Shown here: piece after piece, positions 24,071 through 30,606 of the stretch | Layout of the letters: each line of letters begins with the position of its first letter | Position numbering within the stretch: position 1 is the stretch's first letter | Assembly (NCBI GenBank): GCA_031421855.1 | Contig: JANOPN010000136.1 | Location: forward strand, 1-30,606 | DNA: 30,606 nucleotides | Reading direction: 5' to 3' | From: JAAFHN01 sp031421855 | GTDB taxonomy: Bacteria > Pseudomonadota > Gammaproteobacteria > Burkholderiales > Burkholderiaceae_C | Notes under the pieces: generated by a model | Told to the model about the DNA's origin: nothing | The model's input: only the letters and a program-made list of their open reading frames with translations | The model's database searches: none | Made by a program: the position numbers and the translations under genes

Positions 24071-25038
24071 AACATGCCAGACAAGTGCATCACGGCGCGC
24101 AGCGATGCAAACTCGTAGTCAACGAACGAGTCATATTCTTTGCCCGTCAGCAACGCGGGGGTCCATTTGTTCTTGTCCAGTGCATCGGTCCAAGCTTTGG
24201 TCTTGGTTGCCGCGACAACGAGTTTGGTCAACTCGTCACGCTGGGCGGCGGTGATGCCGGGCGCGCCATAAACACCGCGCCAGTTGCCGAGGATCACGTC
24301 AAAGCCTTGCTCCTTCATGGTTGGGACGTCAATGCCTTTGATGCGTTTGTCCGATGTCACGCCAATCGTGCGCATTTTTCCGGCTGCGATGTGCTCAGCA
24401 AACTCGCTGTAGCCGCTGCCGCCAACCGTCACGTTGCCGCCCAAAATGGCCGCCGTGGCCTCGCCGCCGCCACGAAACGCGACATAGTTCACGCGCTTGG
24501 GATCAACCCCGACAGCGCGTGCCAACATGCAAGCAGCGATGTGCTCCGTCGACCCACGTGAGCCACCGCCCCACTTGACGGAGCCCGGGTCTTTTTTGAG
24601 CTGCGCGACCACGTCTTTCATGGTTTTGAATGGCGAATTGGTCGGCAGCACGAACACGTTGTACTCACTGGTCAAGCGCGCAATTGGTGTGCACTGGGTG
24701 ATGTTCACGGGTGGTCGCCCCGTGATGATGCCGCCCAGCATGACAGCACCCATCATGATTAATGCATTGGGATCGCCCTTGGTGCTGTTGACGAACTGCG
24801 CCAAACCGATGGCACCGGCCGCGCCGCCTTTGTTGTCGTACTGAACGCTGTCGGCCAACTTGCCGTCAGAGATGGCCTTGCCCAGCGCGCGGCCAGTCGT
24901 GTCCCAGCCGCCGCCGGGGTTTGCAGGAATCATCATCTTCAAGGCGACAGCCGCTTGAGCGGGAGACATCGCCGCAAGCCCAACGGTTGCGAGGCCTGAG
25001 AGTGCGGTCAAGCTTTTGAGAAATTCGTCGCGGCGCAT
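24067..25038 (-). CDS. tctC: TctC/Bug family periplasmic solute-binding protein
   Basis: This 323-residue binding protein has an export signal (MRRDEFLKSLTALSGLATVG... ending SPAQA) of Tat-like or Sec type. The mature protein has Bug features: MIPANPGGGWDTTGRALGKAI, a Gly-rich IGLAQFVNSTKGD, VKWGGGSRGSTEHIAACML and the region VTVGGSGYSEFAEHIAAGKMR. It delivers a carboxylate-like ligand to TctAB; the ligand is unknown. It is the first gene of the operon. The promoter should lie in the 206-nt gap before the divergent TpsB-like gene. Confidence 0.92.
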   Translation of the reverse strand: MRRDEFLKSLTALSGLATVGLAAMSPAQAAVALKMMIPANPGGGWDTTGRALGKAISDGKLADSVQYDNKGGAAGAIGLAQFVNSTKGDPNALIMMGAVMLGGIITGRPPVNITQCTPIARLTSEYNVFVLPTNSPFKTMKDVVAQLKKDPGSVKWGGGSRGSTEHIAACMLARAVGVDPKRVNYVAFRGGGEATAAILGGNVTVGGSGYSEFAEHIAAGKMRTIGVTSDKRIKGIDVPTMKEQGFDVILGNWRGVYGAPGITAAQRDELTKLVVAATKTKAWTDALDKNKWTPALLTGKEYDSFVDYEFASLRAVMHLSGML

Positions 25039-25201
25039 GGTGTAGCCCTTAGTTGGTTAATGAGGTGAGCAATCATCATGCGAAACCCCAATTTCTGGCT
25101 GTCGCTGCGCTGTCAATTGGTGCGCGACAACGCTGTTGGATGCTGGGCGCGATGTTGTGGCAAAAATCGCGCGTTCAACATAAAATCCCAGTAAAGTTGT
25201 A

Positions 25202-25219
25202 TGTCGCGCACTGTCGCGC
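25202..25219. promoter_or_regulatory. paired 8-bp direct repeats in the tctC / tpsB gap
   Basis: TGTCGCGC occurs at 25202-25209 and again at 25212-25219, exactly 10 bp apart, one helical turn. This lies in the divergent region 25039-25244, 26 nt ahead of the GTG start at 25245. The spacing is what a regulator binding one face of DNA would need, but with a GC-rich word it may be chance. Nothing else definite is visible in this gap. Confidence 0.3.
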
Positions 25220-25244
25220 GGGAGTATTTTGTCGAAATGATCCA

Positions 25245-26933
25245 GTGAAATCGTTCGAAATCGTTGTTGGTTCATGTTTGGGTGCCATGGCGCTGTCCAT
25301 GGGTGGCACGGTCGCAGCGGCCGATCTAAGTGCATCGGGTGCGCTCGATCAACGCCAGCGTGGCAACCAGCGCAAGGTGTTTCGCGAACCGCTGGCGGTC
25401 AAAGCTCGGCCGGGTGTCTCCGAGGCCCAAGCCAAAACGGGCGACATCCCCACGCAAATCGCATTCGATCATGCGGTTCGGGTTGCAGGGTTCGAATTTA
25501 GCGGCGTGACCATGCTGGGCGAGCCAACGGTTCAAGCCATCGTTGCGCCCTTTGTCGGCAAGGCTTTGCGCTGGCGCGATTTGCAAGCCGTCGTCACCGA
25601 GTTGAGACTGGCGTACCACCGCCGAGGCTATTTGTTGGCCGACGCGTATTTGCCCGAGCAAGATTTTGGCGCCGCTGGCTCGGTCGTCACCGTTCGCCTA
25701 TCGGTGCTTGAGGGCCGGTTGGGCGCGATTCGCTACACACCTGTCGCCGGGTCTTTGCGGCTTGACCCGTCTTGGGTGCGCGATGCCTTGCCCCAGAGCT
25801 CGACGGTGCTGTCTCAAACGGCCATTGACGACGTGCTGGCTCGCTTAAACGCGATTCCTGGCGTCGTGGCGCAGGTGAGCACCAGCGACGGCGCTGCCAA
25901 AGGCACGTCGGATTTGGGTGTTTCGGTGACGGAGGCAGGTGTTTTCCAAGGAGACTTGACCGCGTCGTTTGAAGAATATTCAGCGATCTCAAGCCGATTG
26001 GCTTTAAACGATCAATTGGGGCGCGGCGACCAATTGCTTGCCCAATTGTTGTTTTCGCAAGGGCAGCAATGGATGCAGTTGCAGGCGTCCTCGCTGTTTG
26101 CCAGTCCGTCTTTGCGAGTGGGCGCTCGACACGCTCGACTGGTGCAGCAAGCTGGCGGCGTTGGCGTGAACGCCGCGCTCGCAGGGCGCGCAGACGCGAC
26201 TGGGGCGAGCGTGGACTGGGTCGTCAACGCCCAAGCGACGGTTGGCGCGGCGGTTGAGCGCAAAACTCATGTCCTCGGTGGCGGTGTGCTCGGGCAGGAT
26301 CGCCGTTTGGCTGTGGGTAGTTTGGTTGGCACTTGGCAAGACGCGGTTGGCCCGTTCAGCTTGCTGGCCCACGTCCACGCGCGCGGTGGCAGGGTCACGC
26401 TGCACGCGCCGCTTGACGCGGCACGAGACTCCGCAGGGGCCAACATCGCAGGCAATTTCGTCGCGGTTCGATACGCTGCGCAGGCTCAATTGCGGGTTGG
26501 GCGGGCGAGCGATCTGCGCTTGAGTGTGAGCGGGCAGCATGCCTCCAAGAACCTCGACGCCAGCGAGGCTTTTTCGGGCGGCGGCCTACTTGGCGTGCGT
26601 GCATATCGCGCCGCCGACGTTGTCGGCGATGAAGGTGCGGTGCTGAATTTGGAGCTCGGACGCCAGTACGGCCCCAATCTTCGTGCCCATCTGTTCGTTG
26701 AGGGCTCGCAAATTCACGTCAACCGCGACCCATGGCCGCAGTGGCGTGCCAGTAACCCCGCGTCAGCCAATAATTTTGGCGTGGCTGGAGCAGGTTTCGG
26801 CATCAACTACGCGGGGCTAGACGGCTGGGTCATGAGCACCGTCGTCGCGTGTTCGCTTGGATCTCGCCCGCCGGGGTTGCCCGCTAGCACTCGAACGCGT
26901 GCTTGGGCTTCAGTGACTCGCAAACTGGGTTAG
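25245..26933 (+). CDS. ShlB/FhaC/HecB family outer-membrane transporter (TpsB-like), apparently orphan
   Basis: This protein of about 562 residues resembles the outer-membrane partner of two-partner secretion. After a signal segment (residues about 1-26, ending TVAAA) comes a POTRA domain around residues 85-165, with FEFSGVTMLGEPTVQAIVAPF and a Y-RRGYLLADAYLPEQ motif. The rest is beta-rich, consistent with a 16-strand barrel; GGLLGVRAYRAADVVGDEGAVLNLEL matches the conserved VRGY-containing region. GTG 25245 is chosen because earlier in-frame starts (25053) add 64 residues without a signal. No TpsA exoprotein gene is adjacent, and an Hsp15-like gene follows. The ribosome site is weak. Confidence 0.82.
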   Translation: MKSFEIVVGSCLGAMALSMGGTVAAADLSASGALDQRQRGNQRKVFREPLAVKARPGVSEAQAKTGDIPTQIAFDHAVRVAGFEFSGVTMLGEPTVQAIVAPFVGKALRWRDLQAVVTELRLAYHRRGYLLADAYLPEQDFGAAGSVVTVRLSVLEGRLGAIRYTPVAGSLRLDPSWVRDALPQSSTVLSQTAIDDVLARLNAIPGVVAQVSTSDGAAKGTSDLGVSVTEAGVFQGDLTASFEEYSAISSRLALNDQLGRGDQLLAQLLFSQGQQWMQLQASSLFASPSLRVGARHARLVQQAGGVGVNAALAGRADATGASVDWVVNAQATVGAAVERKTHVLGGGVLGQDRRLAVGSLVGTWQDAVGPFSLLAHVHARGGRVTLHAPLDAARDSAGANIAGNFVAVRYAAQAQLRVGRASDLRLSVSGQHASKNLDASEAFSGGGLLGVRAYRAADVVGDEGAVLNLELGRQYGPNLRAHLFVEGSQIHVNRDPWPQWRASNPASANNFGVAGAGFGINYAGLDGWVMSTVVACSLGSRPPGLPASTRTRAWASVTRKLG

Positions 26934-26954
26934 ATCGACACAAATGAGGTTTTT

Positions 26955-27368
26955 TTGAGAATCGACAAGTGGTTGTGGGTGGCGAGATTTTTCAAAACGC
27001 GAAGTCTGGCACAAGACCAGCTTGACGCACACCGCATCAACGTCAATGGTCAAGTCGCAAAACCGGGGCGTGAAATCCGCGTCGGCGATGTCGTGAGCAT
27101 CCGCCATTTGCAACACGTGCGCAGCTTCGATGTTGCGGCGCTGTCCAATATTCGCGGCCCAGCGGCGGTGGCGCAAGGTTTGTATTTGGAAACCCCCGAC
27201 AGCGCGGCCGCACACGCCATTTGGCTCGCAGGCCATGCCCGCAACACCGACCCCGCTGCCGCCTTGGCTGGCACGCGACCCACCAAACGAGACCGACGAG
27301 ACCTTGCCCGCGTGGCCGACGCCAGCGATCCATCATGGGACGACCGATGGCGAGCCCAAGTGCCATGA
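26955..27368 (+). CDS. hslR: Hsp15-like RNA-binding S4-domain protein
   Basis: This 137-residue cytosolic protein has an N-terminal S4 domain (residues 1-60) with the strongly conserved RIDKWLWVARFFKTRSLAQ start and NGQVAKPGREIRVGD. In E. coli, Hsp15 binds free 50S subunits that still carry nascent chains and helps recycle them. The C-terminal part is basic, with TRPTKRDRRDL, as in Hsp15. The only in-frame start near the conserved N-terminus is TTG 26955, with GAGG 6 nt upstream. An ATG at 26944 lies in another frame, separated from the domain by a run of seven Ts. It sits 21 nt behind the TpsB-like gene and just before tRNA-Ser. Confidence 0.85.
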   Translation: MRIDKWLWVARFFKTRSLAQDQLDAHRINVNGQVAKPGREIRVGDVVSIRHLQHVRSFDVAALSNIRGPAAVAQGLYLETPDSAAAHAIWLAGHARNTDPAAALAGTRPTKRDRRDLARVADASDPSWDDRWRAQVP

Positions 27369-27426
27369 GACATCAGGCGTGAACCAAGGTAAAAAACCTT
27401 CGGCGTTCATGTCATAATTCGACAAC

Positions 27427-27519
27427 GGAGCGATGACCGAGTGGCCGAAGGTGCTCCCCTGCTAAGGGAGTATGCGGTGTAGAGCCGCATCGAGGGTTCG
27501 AATCCCTCTCACTCCGCCA
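27427..27519 (+). tRNA. tRNA-Ser (anticodon GCU)
   Basis: This 93-nt cloverleaf has the long variable arm of serine tRNAs and an encoded CCA end (27517-27519). The anticodon stem CTCCC/GGGAG encloses the loop CTGCTAA with anticodon GCT at 27461-27463, reading AGC and AGU codons. The T arm is GAGGG-TTCGAAT-CCCTC. The acceptor stem GGAGCGA/TCACTCC has one C-A mismatch at its fifth pair. A rho-independent terminator follows 40 nt downstream. Confidence 0.95.
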
Positions 27520-27558
27520 AAGAACTGGTCGGCACGCGCCATGCGCATGTTGACCCTC

Positions 27559-27596
27559 AAAAAGCCCCTCAAATCTCTGGTTTGAGGGGCTTTTTT
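27559..27596 (+). terminator. rho-independent terminator behind tRNA-Ser
   Basis: A 15-bp stem, AAAAAGCCCCTCAAA pairing with TTTGAGGGGCTTTTT, encloses a 7-nt loop and ends in a T run. It serves the tRNA transcript. The A and T runs on both sides mean it may also terminate senA, arriving from the minus strand. I see no gene in the remaining gap to 27688. Confidence 0.9.
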
Positions 27597-27688
27597 GTTG
27601 GCTTTTTTGACCGCAGGTTGTCAACGCAACCGCAATGAATGCCATGGGTCTGCTCTCTGGGGGCTGAGCGGCTCGGTTGGGTCAATGC

Positions 27689-28831
27689 TCAGCTTGACGC
27701 GGCCGTCCTGAACCCCGACAGCACGTCAACCCGGTGCGGCAGAAAAAAGTTGCGATAGCGTGGGTGGCGCATGCGTGGCCGACTCCACAGCGAGCCGCCC
27801 TTGAGTACCGAGTGGTTGCCAAACCAAGGTTGCGAGTATTCGCGGTAGGGGTCCATCGTGAAGCCCGGATACGCCTCAAAGCTGCTGGCCGTCCACTCCC
27901 AAGCCTGGCCCCAAGAAAACGCGCCACCGTGTTGGTGTTGGGCGGCCTCCCACTCGTGCTCCGTCGGCAGCCGACGACCACGCCAAGCGCAATAGGCCTG
28001 TGCATCAGTCAGCGTGACGTGGGTCATGGGGCTGCCCGGCGCCCGGCTGTCTGACGCGCATTGCGAGGCGCGCTCAAACTGCCCGGTGGCGCTGAGGTAT
28101 TGCGAAAACTCGGCGCGGGTTACCAAGTCCGAATCAATTTCGAAACGCGCCAGCGCCACCTCGTGCTCCCCGCGTTCGTTGTCAAAACTGAAGCCCGCGT
28201 CGCTTGAACCGGTCAACCAGCGATGGGCCTCCACAACCAATTGGCGGATTGGCCGAACCGAGCAGGGCAGTTGCGCGGGTGCGATCAAACCCAAATCAAG
28301 CGCCATCATCGAAAACGCTTCGCCGTGCATGTCTTCGTGGGCGAGGCAAAGCCGATAAAAGTACAAATCGGCGTCGGTATTGGGGGTGCGCTCAAGCAAA
28401 CTGAGTGTTTGTTTGAGTGTGGTGTCCAAATACGATTGGGTCTGGGCCAAATCCAACTGCGGCAAGGCCCAGCGGCTTGGGTGCCCAACGGTGCTGGAGT
28501 TGTACCAAATGTCGGCCTGCGGCAACATGGAGGGCAGGCGGTTTGCCTCGGCATCGGCGTGTCGGCCGTGCGCACGCTGTGTGTTGCGTGCGATCCACCA
28601 TTCTTGAAACCAAGCGACATGCCCCAGCTCCCACAGCGGCGGGTTCAACACCGGGCGCATCGGCACATCAAAACCAGGCTGCAAGGCTGCCTCGTACGCA
28701 GCGAATTGCGCTGTCGTATGATCTCTGGCGTCTTGCAGCGCCCGGGCCAAAGTGGCTCGATCGGCGTGGCGAATCAGCGTTGGATCGGCCAGCGCGGCAC
28801 TCAACAGCGGTGTTGTGTCTTCTCGGTTCAT
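27689..28831 (-). CDS. senA: SenA-type selenoneine synthase (EgtB homologue)
   Basis: This 380-residue non-haem iron enzyme has a DinB-like N-terminal half and a formylglycine-generating-enzyme-like C-terminal half. In selenoneine synthesis, SenA joins selenosugar to trimethylhistidine, as EgtB does with sulfur donors for ergothioneine. The iron ligands are visible: His71 in LGHVAWFQEW, and His165, His169 and Glu171 in AHEDMHGEAF. The C-terminal half has RRLPTEHEWEAA, WEWTASSFEAYPGF and GGSLWSRPRMRHPRYRNFF. The EWWIARN run and the adjoining senB favour SenA over EgtB. ATG 28831 is chosen over a frame extending to 29347, which only mirrors senB on the other strand. Confidence 0.87.
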   Translation of the reverse strand: MNREDTTPLLSAALADPTLIRHADRATLARALQDARDHTTAQFAAYEAALQPGFDVPMRPVLNPPLWELGHVAWFQEWWIARNTQRAHGRHADAEANRLPSMLPQADIWYNSSTVGHPSRWALPQLDLAQTQSYLDTTLKQTLSLLERTPNTDADLYFYRLCLAHEDMHGEAFSMMALDLGLIAPAQLPCSVRPIRQLVVEAHRWLTGSSDAGFSFDNERGEHEVALARFEIDSDLVTRAEFSQYLSATGQFERASQCASDSRAPGSPMTHVTLTDAQAYCAWRGRRLPTEHEWEAAQHQHGGAFSWGQAWEWTASSFEAYPGFTMDPYREYSQPWFGNHSVLKGGSLWSRPRMRHPRYRNFFLPHRVDVLSGFRTAASS

Positions 28832-29822
28832 GCTCTCAATCGTGTCAGTCGTCCAAATCACCATCGTCAGCCCAAGCGTCCAGGTTCGCAAAACAGCGTC
28901 ATCAATCAATGGTAACGCCCACACAGCTGAGCGTTGGGCGCAGATGCTACAAAACTTGGGCGCGAATACGCGCTGCGCCCTGAATTGGGCTCCTGGCGAT
29001 GAGTCAGCCGATCTCTTGATCGCCTTACACGCTCGGCGCAGCAGCGACAGCGTTTTGGCTTGGCGCCAAACCTGGCCCCACAAGCCCGTTGTCGTCGTTT
29101 TGACTGGCACTGACCTGTATCGAGACATCCGAACCGATGCTTCAGCCCAAGCCTCGCTTGACATCACCAACAAACTGGTCGTTTTGCAAGACGCCGGTCT
29201 GGATGAGCTTCGCCCAGAGTGGCGGGCCAAAACCGATGTGGTGTACCAATCGACCCCAAAACTCGCCCATGTGCCGCGACTCGACGCATCAGCGCCGCTG
29301 GATGTGCTGATGGTTGGGCATTTGCGCGACGAAAAAGACCCTGCCACCTACATGCGCGCGGCGACACGGCTCACACGGCGCACCGACCTGACTTTTGCCC
29401 ACGCCGGCGGCGGTTTAGATGCCCAATTGCACCAAATGGCCCTTGACACCCAAGCAGCGTGCCGCAACTATGTCTTCTTGGGTGCACTGACCCACGACGA
29501 GACGCTGGCCCGCATCGCGAGAGCCGATTTGCTCGTTCACGCCAGCGTGATGGAGGGTGGGGCGCACGTGATTTTGGAGGCCGTGCAATCCGACACGCCC
29601 GTGCTCGCCAGCCGAATCAGCGGCAACATCGGCATGCTGGGTGGCGACTACAGCGGCTACTTTGAGCTGGGCGACGACCTCGCATTGGCCTCATTGGTTG
29701 AGCGGTGTCGCGACGACACCGGGTTTTTAAACCACCTGCGCAGCCAGTGTGCGGCGCGCTCACATTTGTTCGAGCCATTGGCTGAGCAGCAAGCACTGGC
29801 GCGGCTCATCGCCGGACTTTGA
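28830..29822 (+). CDS. senB: SenB-type selenosugar synthase (glycosyltransferase)
   Basis: This glycosyltransferase of about 330 residues (GT4-like fold) in selenoneine synthesis makes a selenosugar from a UDP-sugar and selenophosphate. SenB-like motifs are ESADLLIALHARRSSDS, VVVVLTGTDLYRDI, KLVVLQDAGLDELR and LVHASVMEGGAHVILEAVQS; the last is the C-terminal nucleotide-sugar site. The start is ATG 28830, or GTG 28842 giving ITIVSPSVQ near the N-terminus. A frame back to 28752 only reads through senA's antisense. The gene is divergent from senA, with start codons sharing CATG at 28829-28832. ybaK follows 10 nt after the stop. No selD/senC gene for selenophosphate lies in the window. Confidence 0.85.
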   Translation: MLSIVSVVQITIVSPSVQVRKTASSINGNAHTAERWAQMLQNLGANTRCALNWAPGDESADLLIALHARRSSDSVLAWRQTWPHKPVVVVLTGTDLYRDIRTDASAQASLDITNKLVVLQDAGLDELRPEWRAKTDVVYQSTPKLAHVPRLDASAPLDVLMVGHLRDEKDPATYMRAATRLTRRTDLTFAHAGGGLDAQLHQMALDTQAACRNYVFLGALTHDETLARIARADLLVHASVMEGGAHVILEAVQSDTPVLASRISGNIGMLGGDYSGYFELGDDLALASLVERCRDDTGFLNHLRSQCAARSHLFEPLAEQQALARLIAGL

Positions 29823-29832
29823 GTCGGTAGCG

Positions 29833-30327
29833 ATGAGTAAGAAGACCCACGTCAGCCAAACGCCTGCTACTGCCTGGCTCAAATCGCACAACGTCAGCTA
29901 CAGCGAGCACCCGTACGCCTATGTTGACCATGGCGGCACAGCAGTCAGCGCCTCGGCTTTGGGTGTGCCTGAGCACCAAGTCGTCAAAACACTGGTCATG
30001 GAAGACGAGGGTGGCCAGCCACTCATTGTCTTGATGCACGGCGACTGCACGGTCAGCACCAAAAACCTGGCGCGGCAAATGGGTGCTAAAACCGTCCAAG
30101 CCTGCAAACCCGAAATCGCCCAGCGCCACAGCGGCTACATGGTCGGCGGCACTTCACCATTTGGCACCCGCAAAGCCATGCCCACGTACGTTGAGCGCAG
30201 CATTTTGGCGCTCGACATCATCTACATCAACGGCGGGCAACGCGGCTACTTGGTCGGCATCGCGCCATCAGTTTGCGTCGAGCTGCTCGGCGCGAAGGCG
30301 GTCGAGTGCGCGATACGGGCTGACTAG
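29833..30327 (+). CDS. ybaK: YbaK/EbsC-type aminoacyl-tRNA deacylase
   Basis: This 164-residue cytosolic enzyme belongs to the YbaK/ProX family, which in E. coli and Haemophilus hydrolyses Cys-tRNA(Pro) and related mischarged tRNAs. The key lysine lies in PEHQVVKTLVM (about Lys52). Further family motifs are MGAKTVQACKPEIAQRHSGYMVGGTSPFGTRK and INGGQRGYLVGI. ATG 29833 begins the family N-terminus; an upstream in-frame start inside senB is unlikely. It lies 10 nt behind senB in the same orientation, so the two are probably co-transcribed. Any link to selenium, such as clearing tRNA mischarged with selenocysteine, is speculation. Confidence 0.9.
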   Translation: MSKKTHVSQTPATAWLKSHNVSYSEHPYAYVDHGGTAVSASALGVPEHQVVKTLVMEDEGGQPLIVLMHGDCTVSTKNLARQMGAKTVQACKPEIAQRHSGYMVGGTSPFGTRKAMPTYVERSILALDIIYINGGQRGYLVGIAPSVCVELLGAKAVECAIRAD

Positions 30328-30362
30328 GCAGGTTTGGGGCGGATTGAGATGAATTGGACGTG

Positions 30363-30415
30363 AAATATGGCCTTGGTCGCCGGATTCATTGAGTTTGTTG
30401 CTATTATTTTCGTGA
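30363..30415 (+). repeat. dispersed 50-bp repeat, copy R7
   Basis: AAATATGGCCTTGGTCGCCG is followed by GATTCATTGAGTTTGTTGCTATTATTTT. It starts 35 nt behind the ybaK stop, in the same orientation. The left end matches R6 and the middle matches R1, so it links the two variants. No gene is visible from here to 30478. Confidence 0.85.
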
Positions 30416-30478
30416 GATGACCCCATGCATCATCAACCATGCCACCCGATCCGTCATAGCCGCGGAGGCGCATATGCG

Positions 30479-30606
30479 CTAACTTAAAATTTCCCTCAAG
30501 GTATCCGTCTGCCTTTTTCGCTTTCGAGGTGCTTCAGACAGTTCGTGCGCGACCTCCTGCCATGCCGCCAATGCTTGGCTCAGCGACAGTCGCCTCATCG
30601 TTGCGC
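30479..30606 (-). CDS. 3' part of an unidentified gene (partial)
   Basis: A minus-strand frame is open from the window edge to a TAG at 30479-30481. It encodes about 39 residues from an ATG at 30598, a helical and strongly basic sequence with RRLSLSQALAAWQEVAHEL and KRKRQTDTLRE. There is no ribosome site before that ATG, so it is more likely the C-terminal end of a gene lying outside the window. The family is not recognised. Confidence 0.35.
   Translation of the reverse strand, partial: ATMRRLSLSQALAAWQEVAHELSEAPRKRKRQTDTLREILS

Noticed and set aside
28832..29347. 172-codon N-terminal extension of senA
   Set aside because: It only mirrors senB on the opposite strand and shows no family similarity; the SenA family N-terminus fits ATG 28831.

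Overview
This window looks like chromosomal DNA from a betaproteobacterium of the order Burkholderiales, probably near the Comamonadaceae. That is inferred from gene content: a Bug-type tripartite tricarboxylate transporter, a TRAP transporter, a PrpE-type propionyl-CoA synthetase, an Ada-AlkA fusion, a Csu-type pilus operon and selenoneine genes. It also rests on the moderately high GC and dense packing with many ATGA/GTGA overlaps. No prophage, integrase, transposase gene, rRNA or CRISPR array is visible.

Layout. 1-400 holds a gene end and an unrecognised small gene. 639-3132 is an exbB-exbD-exbD-tonB energy-transduction operon closed by a strong terminator. 3301-5836 holds an NlpC/P60 endopeptidase (minus), an isochorismatase-family hydrolase and a TPR protein. 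5914-11351 is a minus-strand chaperone-usher operon of the spore-coat-U/Csu type: major subunit, small subunit, chaperone, usher, two-domain tip. 11734-15783 holds prpE, a PGRP/amidase-2 lipoprotein, a GrpB-family protein and a LysE-type exporter. 15885-18992 groups alkylation repair (Ada-AraC-AlkA fusion, Ogt) with a DMT exporter. 19229-22024 is a DctPQM TRAP operon, converging on a TctCBA operon (22009-25038, minus). 25245-27519 holds an orphan TpsB-type outer-membrane protein, an Hsp15-like RNA-binding protein and tRNA-Ser(GCU). 27689-30327 is a selenoneine locus: senA (minus) divergent from senB (plus), with a YbaK-type deacylase 10 nt behind senB.

The most striking non-gene signal is a dispersed repeat of about 50 bp present seven times. 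Four copies sit 10-35 nt behind a stop codon in the same orientation as the gene. One lies in the prpE upstream region. Two are embedded in frame inside the two alkylation-repair genes. A second family, about 105 bp with terminal inverted repeats (MITE-like), occurs twice in opposite orientations.

Other notable points are an usher with a duplicated N-terminal domain, and senA and senB start codons that can share a single CATG.
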